From contig OY759221.1 of the NCBI GenBank assembly GCA_963662175.1, forward strand, positions 22,927,027 to 22,991,026: a stretch of 64,000 nucleotides of DNA, in the 5' to 3' direction. A program made the translations under genes and the position numbers. This stretch comes from Aradus depressus (taxonomy: Eukaryota > Arthropoda > Insecta > Hemiptera > Aradidae). Position 1 is the first letter of the stretch. Each line of letters starts with the position of its first letter. The notes beneath the pieces are model-generated. The model saw only the letters and a list, made by a program, of their open reading frames with translations, had not been told where the DNA came from and did no database searches. Shown here piece by piece: positions 11,536 through 24,400 of this stretch.

Positions 11536-12606
11536 CGAGGCCCGCACACGGACAATAGTATTGTCAATACAGAAAAGTATTGACAATACTATTGTTCGTG
11601 TGCGGGTAAGTATTGATGAAAAAAATATGTATTGACAAAAATTTAAATTTTTTGATTTTTAAAAACATCAATACTCGAAAGTGTTGGGGATATTGACAAT
11701 ATTATTGATCATGTGCGGTGGTTTATCAATAATTTTTTCAATACTTAGTTGAAAAGCAATTCCTGGGGTTAGAACTAGCTTTATATGCAAGGTTTTTTTT
11801 TTTAATTTTAGCTGTTAAAGTGACTGAGAGAGTCGATTCATGAGTCGATCATCTTTTGAATCTTGAAAAAACAACCTGCTTTTGAATTACCTTCTTTTTT
11901 TCCATTTGTTGTGCCACAAGTTAGCACTTTTGATTCATTTTTTGATTCATTTGAAAAATTAATAAAAAAAAAAAGACTGAGGATAGTGAATCTGTTGAAG
12001 TTTAAGACAGTGAAGCGGAAAATGAACAACTCAAACATTTTATCCAGCTTTATGAAACGCTCCCGTTTCTATCACTGCGTAACTTATCGTTCTTGGTCCC
12101 ATCATTGCCGAAAACTTGAGATCTTCAAAGTTCTGACCGGTCGCTAAGTACCGTAGAGTAACCGCCAATTTATCTTCTACGCTGATTACATCTCTCATAT
12201 TTGTGTCTTGGCGTCTTTAAAGAGGTGCAATCGTTTCTTTGCGGTTGTGGAACGTGTGAACGTTCATTCGAAAATAATTACAGTAATCGTTTGAATTACT
12301 TAGAGAAATTTCTCTAAGTAATGTTACATGAGAATAATGTTCTCTTCTTGTAATCCAATCTTTGACCCACCTACGGTGGTTGACTGACCGTTTAGTTACA
12401 CAAAACAATTACAGCGATGCACGCTTTTTCTTTATTATTCACGATAATTGTGTCTTTATTATTCATATTGTGACTAGCTCAACGTCTAGACGCAAAATAA
12501 AAGAAAGTATTGGCAATACTATTGATCAGTTTGCGGTCTGTTGTTTATTGATCTGCATATTGTCAATAGTATTGGCATGTGTATATTTATTGTCCGTGTG
12601 TCCGCT
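11536..12606 (-). mobile_element. PIF-Harbinger relic with TAA target duplication
   Basis: Inverted ends share the 13 bases CACACGGACAATA and are flanked by TAA at 11533-11535 and 12607-12609, which fits the TWA target of PIF-Harbinger. The left end is itself a hairpin: the stretch to 11576 recurs inverted up to ~11604. The interior keeps a broken transposase (separate entry). About 1.07 kb, far shorter than an autonomous element. Confidence 0.8.
12038..12408 (-). pseudogene. PIF-Harbinger transposase N-terminal remnant
   Basis: The minus-strand frame reads RRWVKDWITRRE, then YFRMNVHTF, a stop at 12217, then in the same frame ISVEDKLAVTLRYLATGQ and FEDLKFSAMMGPRTIS. These blocks are the N-terminal RRWWV..W..RR, Y.NY.RM and S.E.KL..TLRYLATG landmarks of PIF-Harbinger nuclease-transposases. 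The DDE catalytic part is absent, so it cannot encode an active enzyme. Family call from motif recall, without database support. Confidence 0.8.
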
Positions 12607-12609
12607 TAA

Positions 12610-13039
12610 GTCAACTGTTGAATACTAGCGCAAACGGTCGACTGGTATTGCAGGGGGAGCGAAAAGTTAATTCGTTCTGGGGAAGTACATAGCAGATTGA
12701 TTCAACTTAGGAATTATATAAATTTAAAAAAAAAACTTCTCTTTGAAATCTCTTTTACAAAAATAAAAATTAGTAGTAACTGGTTAGTATTGTATTAATA
12801 TTAATAATAATAATAATAGTTTATTTATTATTAGTAATTAATTAGTAGGATCTATATACAAAAAGAAGGAAGATACATGATAAATAATAAATGATAACCA
12901 CCATACATAAATACCACCATACTACACCATCTTACCTCACGTCAACAGATCCGAGGTATCAGGAGTACATGAAATGTCAGGCACTTGGTACTGTACCTCT
13001 CGGTTCAGAATCTTCCTCTCCTTTAGGTTTCAATTTATT
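12610..13039. other. No gene seen
   Basis: Contains a REP140 end at about 12645-12690 (AATTCGTTCTGGGGAAGTAC) and AT-rich DNA. The open frame beginning at 12891 runs through repeat sequence and a poly(C) tract, so it is not accepted. Confidence 0.5.
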
Positions 13040-13528
13040 TTTACTTTACCCTACACGAAGTATAGGGGAAGTTACTTATTCAGTCAGAAATGCGAAGTTG
13101 AGTTTTCACCGAAATTATATTTTTTTAATCTCTCTAATTCCAAAAATGAATCACTGGCAGTATACTTCCCCAGAACGAATTAATCAATTAGGTAACTTTT
13201 CTCTCTCTCTCTCCCCCCCCCCCCCCCCCCCCAAACCGTTTGTGCTGATATTCAATATTTTACTTGAAAAAAACATATTAACTGCGGATTTAATGAATTT
13301 ATCAATACAAAATTCAGCATGAGGATTTAGCAGCACCTATATAAGTAAAATATTGAATATCAGCACAAACGGTTGAGCCCCCTTCCCTGTTCCTCTCCCC
13401 ATACTATCGGCTGATATTGCTGAAATTTGACAGTTTATGTCCTCATTTGGTTTTGGTTTCAAATATGAAATTCCAAGAAAATTTTGAATTCACATGTGAA
13501 ATTTTGTGTCGACACGTTCATTGGCAAC
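13040..13528. repeat. REP140 copies
   Basis: CTACACGAAGTATAGGGGAAGT at 13051 (palindromic end) is followed by the ACTTCCCCAGAACGAATTAA terminus at ~13165. A C tract of about 27 follows, then unit sequences running into the hAT insertion. The units resume at 14172-14263. Confidence 0.65.
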
Positions 13529-14171
13529 TAGGGTTGCCACCCGTACTTTATTATAAAGTATTGTACGTTATTTCGGGTAATTGTAATCTATACTTTATGA
13601 GAACAATAAAGTACGCGAAAATACTTTATTTCGCATGATTTGATTTCTCTGGGATTCATTTTACATATAACATACAAAAAAAGGTTGGTCGTAAGGATCT
13701 TTATGGAGAAATTTCTTTATTAAACAAATTATATAATCAAACATATAGCTCTGATGGTTTTGCGGAATTGTCTACTGCACAAAAATGGCAGCAAGTATTT
13801 AATAAGACTGATGATAGTTTTTCAAATTTATATAAATTAATTTAATTTTTACTATCGATTCCCGCCACGTCAGCATTCACAGAGAGTTTTTTCTGTGATA
13901 AATAGCAAATGGCGAGACGAAAGAAACAAACCGTCTCTGAATCTGATAAAAAATTAATTACTTATTTACTTTAACTTAAATATAGACTGTAAAGACGCTG
14001 TGAAGCTGTTTAGAGCAGTGATAATTATTTGTTAAAAGTAATGAAAAATATGTTTTTAAGCAAAATAATAAAGTAAAATAAATCGAACTTTATTTTGACA
14101 CAATGCACTTTTTTTTTTCTACCTTTAATAACCAATATACTTTATTTGCACAAAAAAAGGTGGCAACCCTG
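13529..14171 (+). mobile_element. hAT relic inserted in REP140
   Basis: Ends TAGGGTTGCCACC and GGTGGCAACCCTG are inverted repeats. The flanks TTGGCAAC (13521-13528) and TCGGCAAT (14172-14179) match at 6 of 8 bases, consistent with an aged 8-bp hAT duplication inside the REP140 GGCAGTTATTA block. Within, about 13850-13975 reads IPATSAFTES and then, frame-shifted, QMARRKKQ. This resembles the hAT C-terminal dimerisation region with its IPATSAFTERVFS-type landmark. It is broken by a stop and a frameshift. Confidence 0.75.
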
Positions 14172-14263
14172 TCGGCAATTATTACTAATTTTGAGTTGAG
14201 CCTCTTCCTAGTCCCCGACTACGGTTTGGCGTCGTCGTTAGTGTGTTCTGAAAGCCCTTATGA

Positions 14264-14480
14264 GGGCGCCGGTAGTTCACAAGGTAGCGTGCTAGCCTAC
14301 TGAGCTCAAAATCACGGGTTCAAAACCCGGCCGAGGCCCTTCGTTTATTTTATCTAATAGGTAAAAAAACAACTTGAGCACGCCGTCCTTCGAAAGGGAT
14401 GTTAAGCGATGATGTGCGATGTCAGGTACTTCCTCAGGTAACTAAATTTTTGTAGGCAACACAAATTCCCACAAGGTATA
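14264..14480 (+). mobile_element. tRNA-derived SINE, degenerate
   Basis: GGGCGCCGGTAGTTCACAAG head, a GGTTCAAAACCC B-box-like motif, then the TTTATTTTATCT and AAGCGATG body blocks. The 3' part is lost. It lies in the continuation of the REP140 copy. Confidence 0.75.
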
Positions 14481-15467
14481 AATCAAATTATTTTGTAAAA
14501 ATTGGAAAAAAAAAAATAACTGAAAATGTTTGTAAATAATTTATTGATTTTACATTATCGATAGTATTGGGATGAACTTATTGAAAAGTTTAACTAAAAA
14601 TTCTATAGTCAATAAATATATTTTTCCATTTAGCCTGAGCACCAGACGAACAACAAAACAACTCTCACAAATTTGATTCATCACTCACCCACCACTCACT
14701 CATCAGCTGCTCTTGTCTCACGCCAACTAGTCCTGGATATCAGGAAAACAGTGAGAGAGAGGAGCTAGAGACTGATTGTATTTCAGTATAATATTGTTGT
14801 CCCTCTAACAAAATTAATCATTATGAAACGTTTAGTAGAAAAGTAGGCTTATGTGATAACACCAAAATATTTGTGGAATCCTTATATTATCGAACGTTTA
14901 TGAAACTTATAAAGAGGAAAAAGAGTTAACTTACTGAGAAAAAAAAATTACCATAAATATTTTTCACAAGTTCGTAATAAGTAGAATGCAAAATTATACT
15001 AAGCCATAATCTAGGCTGAGCCGTAATTGCTCTCAAAAATCATTATCATAAATAGATGTATTTATTTTATTTGTTAATTAACAAATTAATTTTTTTGTTC
15101 ATTTTTCCAAATTTAATAATAATTTACTAAGGATGCGATGGAAAATATGAAGTATTACATTTGTTAAGTATTAAAAATTGAAAATGCATAAGATTTGATA
15201 AGAATATTTACTTTTCTTTATTGTATTATTTTAATATCTGATCCAATCGTTTGGAATTCACTTTCATCAACTGATTAAGAGATAGTATTGATTTTATTCT
15301 CATTCTATGTTGAAGTATTCGGTTGCAATATACACCAAATAAAATAGACTGCATTGAAGTTAGTTGCATTTGTGTATTTATATTTAAATTTAATGTTTTG
15401 TAATAAAAATTATTAACTGTAATAATATAAATGCAGTAATTTATATATTTCAGAATTTGAAGGATAG
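14481..15467. other. Upstream region of the gustatory receptor gene
   Basis: AT-rich, no supported gene. Just before the start codon is TTATATATTTCAG (about 15441-15453), a plausible splice acceptor, so an untranslated first exon may lie in this stretch. A TAG directly precedes the ATG at 15468 in frame. Confidence 0.4.
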
Positions 15468-15611
15468 ATGGAACCACTGTACAACGTGTACCAAGCTCTT
15501 GGAATTTTTCCGATGCAATTAGTCACAATGCAGTTATCTCTGCCTCTTCTCTTCTACTCGCTCTGTTTGAACTTGTACGTCCTTGTAACTACCATTGAGT
15601 ACGACTATCAG
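15468..15611 (+). CDS. Gustatory receptor exon 1
   Basis: 48 codons from ATG to a CAG|GTAATT donor, phase 0. Encodes the N terminus and TM1 (MQLSLPLLFYSLCLNLYVL). An in-frame TAG directly upstream supports this ATG as the start. Confidence 0.75.
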
Positions 15612-18449
15612 GTAATTTTTCTCGTTTCTCATTCGCTGTTAATTCATCAGCGATTACTTTCTTGAAGGATATTTGAAAAAACCGTTGGTTAATCATCCAC
15701 TACTTACACATCCCATATATATTATTTTTTCTGTTCGGAACCCGGCCGAGGCTCTTAGTTTATTTTATCTGGGAGGTAAAATAAACTTGAGCATGCCGTC
15801 CTTCGGATGGGACGGTGAGCGATGGTCCCGAGCCTGTCAGGTACTCGTCAAAGACCCATGCCCTAGATGAATAAAAATTTAGGGTAGGCAAAATTTAGGA
15901 CTCCCACAGTAGAGTCGGGCTCATGTTCACTAGAATGACGGAAGAGCAATCTAGTAGTAGGCGATATGACCTAGACGTTAAGCCCGGGCACCTAATCTCT
16001 TATTTTTTCTTCATTTTTCTAGGTATCACTAATAAAAGAGAGGTTAGGTTAGGTTTTACAACTCATTCCTGGGCTTTAACTACGAGGTCATATCGCCTAC
16101 TACCAGACCGCTCTTTCGTCACTCTGCTGGAGATGAGCCCGACTCTACTGTGGGAGTCCTAAATTTTGCCTACCCTAAATTTTTATTCACCTAGGGTAGG
16201 GGTTTTTAACGAATACCTGACATCGTACAGGCTCGGGACCATCGCTTAACGTCCCATCCGAAGGACGGCGTGCTTAAGTTTATTTTACCTCCCAGATAAA
16301 CTAAACTAAGGGCCTCTTTTGGGCTTCGAAACCACGATCTTGAGCTCAGAAGGCAAGCACACATACCACTGAGCTACCGGCGCCCTCTAAATAAAAGAGA
16401 ACATTTTATAATTCGCTATTTAAACATTATTGTGAAATATTTCCCACGGAAATTTATTTTTCATTGTTGAGCCGCCATAACTTTTGTCATATTGATGCTA
16501 ACATATATCTAACGACATTTTAGCAATTGAAAATTTAATAATGAATATTTTTTGTAAAAACAAATTTTTCCGGACTAACCGTTTTCCGGTAAATCAAGGA
16601 AACGTCTAAAATTATGTGTTTTAAAACTACATTTCATTAGGTATTTTCGTTAGAACATGTGACCCCTTCATCCCAAATTTCAAGTTCATAGCTACAATTT
16701 TGAGGTTGAGCGCTCACAACTCTTCGATCACATTCACACACAGTCTGACACACACACACAGGCACAGACAGATATAATCTCGAAAATGGTCAAAACCTTT
16801 TCAGGGGACCTTGAATCGTGAAAATCCGTTGAAACCTCGAACTCAGATTTTCGCACAATTACAATATTTCTGTGTGCACTAGGTATAATAAAGTAATAAG
16901 AAGTTGTCGGTGAATCAGGTCGGCATAAGACAAACTATACGGTTATGATCAGTCATGTTTTCGTGCAGTCTAATGTGGCTTCTCCACAAGCCCTTGTCAT
17001 TTTTCGGGTTCTTTCTCCTCCATTCAGATCAGATTTGAGCTCTTGTCACACAATTTTGGCTGCAACTGTCGATTTGAAAATGTTCATTTATATTGTATGA
17101 CTTAAAAAGTGATAGTAGAATAGAATAACTTTATTTATAGGCGTTCAATGGCCTAGATTTTTGATGGCATACAAGTGATTAAATTAGATGAATGAGGTGA
17201 CTAGTTTTCATTGTGGATAGGAAGGCTTCTACAGACGAGTTGTCATCTCCTAGCATCCCATGTAGGTTTCTTGTTCGCAAACTCATGGTCATTAGTATTT
17301 CCTTATATCCAGGGCACTCCTCCAGGATGTGGCTTACTATGAGAGGCCAGGCCCGGGGCCGTCACCCTGTTGATGTTATAGCATGAAGCTGTACAGTAAT
17401 TTGTCTTGTTTTGTTCTGGGGGGAGGACTTAAATGAGGAAGGTGAGATGAAGCGGATGACGACCCTGGAGAGTATCATCAGCTACTCTGAACACAGTTCT
17501 CTGTACATGGTCCAGGTGGGAGTATGGCTGGGCAGTATGAGTGGGTGTTTGGGTACCGCCTCCAGACAGCTGCCTCCACTCTTCAGACCTCCCTCCTGTG
17601 TCTACTTCGCCTACTTCATGTTGACCCTGGCCATCATCTACTTTTCAGAGACACTCCACGGTTCCTTCAGAGTTCTACCTGATTTTATATATTTACAGGT
17701 AATCTTGTGTCATTAATACTTTATACTTTACCGCTTCCTTACTGAACACAAGATCACGGGTTCAAACCCCGCCCGAAGTTTTTTTATCTGGGATGTGAAA
17801 AAACCTTGAGCTCGTTTCTTGGATGGAACGTTAAGCGATGGTCCCGAGCCTGTACGATGCCAGGTACTCGTTAAAGACTGTTTGTTACCCCAGGTGAATG
17901 CAAATTAGAGTAGGCAAAATTTAGGATTCACATTATAGTGTCGGGATCATGTCCACGTAGGCGTAGTAGACGATAAGACCTCGTAGTTAAAGTCCGGGCA
18001 TGAGACACAATTAAGATTTTTATTCAATTTTATGGTTTGCTAGCAACTTTCACCATAAAAGCAGAAGACCAAATATTTCAGGTTTCGATAAATTATTGAT
18101 TTTTTAAATCAGTTAAGAACTTAATGCACTCATTTGGCTGTTCTCGTCATTTGCATAAAGAGTTCGCTGGTTTAGTTAGGACAAGGAATGTGACAAGGTA
18201 GGGCGATAATAACCAAAGCAGTTGTTCGCTCCAATAAATAAACCAACCAACCAACTTAATGCACAGTTTTTTCAAGGTTTTAAAAATGTTACTTAGACCA
18301 TTTTGATTCTAACCCCGTTATTTAATTATTTTATTGAAATAATATTTCAAATAACATAAATGTGCTTTACCTGATTTGCAGGAATTTTTGCAACCTTCAG
18401 AAATTCCCCTCCTAAAATTCAGATTTGCTGACACTTTCGCCCAATAACC

Positions 18450-18495
<46 letters not shown>

Positions 18496-21400
18496 TCACT
18501 ATTTGCTAATTTTCTTTACTTTGTTATAGTTTCAATACATCTTCATTGTTTATTAATCATTTTAAAGATGGATGAATCCTCAGATTTTAATTTTATTAAT
18601 ATTCTCATGCCCACAGTAATCATTTTGTTAAATGTACAAACATAATTTCACGTATATCACATATAAATCGATACGTTATGAGTTTATCTTTAACTTTGTT
18701 TTTAGCTTTACCGATATCATTAGTTAGATAATATAATTCAGACCAAAAACATTCTAATTGTTAAGCCGCGGGTTATTTCCAAGTTTAAATTCCAACCCCC
18801 CCAGTTTATTTCATTTTACAACCTGTGGAGTTATTAGTGTTTTTTGTGTTGAGCTCCCTCCTCTCCTCCACACTTGTTTTCGACATATTTCGTTAAAAAT
18901 CGATAGATTTCCTTTTTGGGATGGGTCCTGGATCCACTTATAAAATTTCATGGCGATAAGTCACTATATGGGCAGTTAATAGGGGTTTTGAGTACAACCC
19001 CCCTTCTCTGGAACACCCCCTTCCCTTAAACCGATTGAAATGCTCAATGCTCTAATCGGATAATAGCTCTACTATGGGAGTTCTAAATTTTGTTTATACA
19101 GACAGGTTAAGTTATCGAAGGTAGGGTCTTCAGCGAGTACCTGACACGGACTATCGCTTAATGTCCCATCCGAAGGACAGCGTGCTCAACGTTTTCACGT
19201 CCCAGATAAGGCTGGGTTTGGAACCCGCGATCTTGAGCTACCGACGCCCTCAGTTGTTAAAATAACAATGTGATGTAATTTCAGGTGGGGTTCTCCTGTT
19301 TCTTGTTCTCCGGAACTATGTTTAGACTTCAGGCAAGGTTCTCTCGTCTTAATGAACAATTCGCGAACTATCTTTTCAGATACAAATCAAATCAAAATCA
19401 GATAATTTACGTAGCTCACGGAGAGTCGGGACCAGGTATGTTCATAAATAATTAGAACATTAAATGTTGTAATCAATTTTATTACTAAATTACACTGTTA
19501 TAGACACATTTTATTTTAAATTCTAATGGAAGCAAAACAATCGTATACTTACAGACTGAAAAATGCGTTCTTCAAGAAGTACGACAAAATATAGTTTTAT
19601 CATTTTTAGTGTTGGCAATCCCAAAATTACCAAAACGGAACACTTATGGATTCACTTCGGTGTCCGTCCGTCTGTCCAGTCGATTTTCTCTGAAATTATT
19701 CTACGTAAAAATTTGAAATTTAGCACAGAGGTAGAGTGTGGTGGCCAATTATAGATGCGAAGTATAAAAAGTTGAATTTTGATTCTGGGGGTTAATTTCT
19801 GGGGCTAAATTGAGAAATGGAAAAAATTTGAGGGCATCGTGCAAGGTGTCAAATGAAAGCTTATTGAAGCACGAATTCAACAATATGTACGTTGTAATTT
19901 TTGTATGCATTTTTTAAACATTATTCTTGAAAAAACGCCCAAAAATTGTTGTTCCTCACTCGTATCACTAAAAGGGTCGCTCAGAAAAATCTGAAAAAAT
20001 CATGAACATTGAGAATTATGTGTAGATTGAGTCAAAATTATCAGGATTGAAAAATTCTACGCGATCAATTATTATAAACAATTTAATTGTTTATTTCCTT
20101 ATAACTGTTGAACCATTGGTTTCAGAGAAAAAGTTTTTCGACAAAACCACTTCTGTCCTTACACGTTTAATTTAAGTGGGTGGCTGATGGTACGGAACAC
20201 TAATTGTGCAAGTATTGTTTGCACTTGACCGATTTTTTTTTTTGTAAAAATGGGACGATTACAATATAATTGATTACTGTAATTATATTATTAGCTTTTC
20301 TCTATATTGATACAGTTCACAGAAATGTCTCCTGACGCCTTCGCCCCATTCTATGAACACTTTGATGATGCAGGTATGACAGGGTTGGAGAAACTGGTGG
20401 AGCGACACTACCAGCTATGCGCCGAACTGCAGCTGGTGAAGGAGGCTTGGGAACTTCAAGTGACTCTGGTCCTTCTCTTCTCAACCATACAGATTGTCAT
20501 CATTCTCAATGTGATCGTCATCAGGAACATACTCTACTCAGAGGAGTTGCAGCAGTTCTTCAAGCAGTTTCTCATGCTCGGCCTTTATATGGCCAATCTA
20601 CTCATTGTCATACTACCCTGTCACTATACAACACAAGAGGTTCGTAACCCTTTCACTATACAATACAAGTGATTCGTAACCCTGTCACTATACAATACAA
20701 GTGGTTCGTAACCCTGTCACTATACAACACAAGAGGTTCGTAACCCTGTCACTACACAACACAAGAGGTTCGTAACCCTGTCACTATACAATACAAGAGG
20801 TTCGTAACCCTGTCACTATACAGTACAAGAGGTTCGTAACCCTGTCACTATACAATACAAGTGATTCGTAACCCTGTCACTATACAACACAAGAGGTTCG
20901 TAACCCTGTCACTACACAACACAAGAGGTTCGTAACCCTGTCACTATACAGTACAAGAGGTTCGTAACCCTGTCACTATACAATACAAGTGGTTCGTAAC
21001 CCTGTCACTATACAACACAAGAGGTTCGTAACCCTGTCACTATACAACACAAGAAGTTCGTATCATTTTTACTTGCTTGTACCATAAGTATAAAAAAAGT
21101 ATTGCAATTGTGAAAAAAATCGTGATTGAGTTTCCAACGGAATTTCACGGTTCCCCTGAACACGTTGTGATGTATAAAAGAAATACACACATTAAAATAA
21201 TTAAATTATTAATATTAAAAAATTAATTATATTTATTTTTTTATAAAAAGCAAATTTCTTTTAAAACAAATGAGTAAAAAAACAAAAACACGGCCATCAG
21301 CTGTTTTTTAGTGTGTGGAGTGAAGAGTCGAGACCTGGGTTCAATGGTACGATCTGAGTGAAGATAGAGAGTGGTGTTTAGGCTTAAGTTGAAATGAACT

Positions 21401-24400
21401 AAATTGGAGTGAATTGACGGAGAAATTGATCCGCAAAGAAGATACTGTTGTTTGTTTATATATACAGGATATTTGCCCAGAAATATATGACTTAAATTTA
21501 AAGAATGGCCAAAAAGAACAAAACAGAAAACATATTGAAATAATAGTGTTAAGAATTTAGTTTTTAAGATTTTTCTTTTGATTTTTGTTTGTTTCAATGT
21601 TTAGTTTTTTTTATTTAATATCATTTAAAAAAATAAACCCAAATTATTTGTTCTCGTAAATTCTATTCTTTTCTTTTTTTCCCTTGAACTTGAAATTTGT
21701 GCTAAAAGATCTGATTAGATTTTTGCCAAGATCTAACGAAAATTAAGACCACTTTACTTTGGGGTTACACTTACAGTACATTGTACAAGATACCGTTTAT
21801 ATTTATGAACTAATAAAAAATCTCTTCGAATAAAAGTTGTAGGTAATACTAAAAGGCACATTATACTTCCAATACATATTTTCAATGCCGCCTGGTTTGC
21901 GAGATATATATCGAAAACTGCCTTAAAATGATCTCTCGAATCTCATTTATCTAAACGTTTGCTTGATTTACGCAAATAATTTTAAAGCAGGTTTTTATTA
22001 TATGGTCTTCGTTTTGACACTTGTTTCATTTAGCACGAAATTTCACTTATTTTCAGTATTCCCCTTTCAACACACAATTTCTCTTCCATGGAACCGATCC
22101 TACTGCTGGATTAAAGTATTCCATGGATTTTTGACGAACCCAAAAAGAGATCCACTTCGAGTGGTGATAGAACTGCGCCTTCAACTTTTGCTTTCTCTTG
22201 TGCGCAGTTTCGTTCAAGCACATTTTTTATTTTTAAATATCTAGTTTCAGATTTCATAAAAAAAAATATATGAACCCATTTGAAATAAGAATGTTGGGTT
22301 TGAGATCTCATATGCGGTATACTAGAAATAAATGTTGATGGTAAATTTAGATTTACAAATATTTTTACTACTCGTATATTTCCAGAGAAAAATTATAGTG
22401 CGACACGTATATATGATTTTAATTTGGTACAAAATGTAATGTTTAGCTCAAAATAACGAATTTGAACAGTTAAGCTTACCTGTAAAGAAATTAGCTAAAA
22501 TGACATCATATAGTGCTGATACCTAGGGAGATATCAGACAACTAACTAGCCGTTCCAAGGTTTACTGTATAAGCCGGCAGATGTCACGTAAAGCTGACAT
22601 TTTTTTCTCCCCATGTTTAGTTTTTTATATGTTAAAATTTGTCAAGACAAACAAAACATGAAGAAATTATTAATTCAGTTTAATTTGATTTTTATCAATA
22701 GATATGTATATATATATTTTTTTAAAGTCATTTACATGAGATTGGTCTTCTCCAGGCTCTCAGAACATCGAGAATTCTGACGGAACAGCACACTTCATGG
22801 AATAAACATTCTCTCCTCAAAGAGGTAATTAAGTGATACTTATCGTTATATTTAATATGTGGACTAATTAATAAACTATATTATTGTTGGAACACTAAAA
22901 CTTTCAGAACGAAATTCCCTGTCCAAAATTTATATATAGCCTGAAGTTCCAAGGAAAAAAATTCTAAAACTATTATATTTTGGCTCTCAGACGTTTCCTT
23001 TACTATTGCGTAAAAAGAGAAAATTCTGTCGAAAAAGTACCTATTACAAAAAGTGTTCCTAATTTAATGTTTGAAAAATAAAAAATTGTCAATATTGTGA
23101 TGAGAATGTAGCTGGGTTTGCAGGTCGCCTATATCATCTTAATTTAATGCGTATACAAGAATTACTAGGAAAATGCAAGCGATGCGAGCGTGGGTTGGCT
23201 GGCAACCTGGCCGCATGGGCGGAGCCTCTAGTTATAACATTAATTTTCAATTAAAACATTAATTTTCTATTGCTAGATTGAGTAAGATTTTGAATTGACA
23301 ATAATATATAATACTATTTTGGGCAGCTATATTAATCATATTGAATTACGTACATACGTTTCGGGATGAACTTCCATCATCATTATCACCATCAAATTAT
23401 TTGTTAGTATCTGTATGTTGTTGCTTCATTATTTTATTTGCGTAGACTCCATTGAGAATCCATTATTTGACATTCTGTCTAGACATGATGTTCTAGCTGT
23501 CAAAAAACTGTCTAAATTTAAATTTAAAAACTGTCAACAATTAAATTCTGACAGTAGATTCGAGTTCCGCGACCCCAAAAACATAAATATACCAATTATC
23601 AAATTTTTAGAACTAAAATACTGAACATTACGCTCGAAAGTCCGCGACTGCTCCAAAACCCCATTTAAAACGCATGTTAAACTTTAATCTCTATTAGATT
23701 CGGGTAAATTCAATTTTAAAAAATAGGAAAAATCAGGGATTGTTTTTTCGATATTTTAAACCGGATTTTGGGTTGAGAGCAATAAAACTCGAACATTTTA
23801 GAAATAACGGCCACCCTAGGGATTCTGTATAGAACACTACACTTTTTTTTCTCCCCAGATCAATATGGCTTTGAGAAAAATTTCTTACCATCAGAAAGAG
23901 TTTTCGGCTTTTGGTCTGCTCGATATCAATATAACACTTCTTCAGTCAGTAAGTATAATAAGATTTTCTCTTCTTAATTAATAAAAATAGTATTAAAAAA
24001 GGAAATATATATAATATTACAAAAACAACAAATTAATGAGGTTAGTTAGCATTTTTGTCATTTTAAAATATTTATATATATTATTTATTATATTAATTTA
24101 ATGAGATACATCGTAATATTAATTACTGATGATATCTAGCATTTTATAAACTGTTGATGGGAGTATATTGTGGTAAATAGAAAGTGTTAATGTAAAATAA
24201 ATTAATAATAATGAAATAATAATTTTAAAAAAATAAATAAACAATTAATTATCACATTTCCTGTAGAAATTTTATCTCTTTTCTTTTACTAAATTTTAAT
24301 TTCTACAGTAGTTTTTCGAAAAGGGCCCTAAAAATATCAAAGTTCAAGACGTGCAATTTTAAAGAAAGTATATTTAAAAAAATTTCAATTAACAAACTTT

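Larger units (their letters stand above)
15612..17425. other. Intron 1 of the gustatory receptor
   Basis: About 1.8 kb filled with mobile DNA: two SINEs in opposite orientation, a copy of repeat family B (16480-16880) and a LINE RNase H scrap (17110-17345). No second gene seen. Confidence 0.65.

Noticed and set aside
12891..13322. 143-codon open frame
   Set aside because: Runs through REP140 ends and a poly(C) tract giving a proline run; translation of a repeat.
20617..21066. CRISPR array
   Set aside because: Units are contiguous 32-bp repeats without unique spacers in an insect intron.
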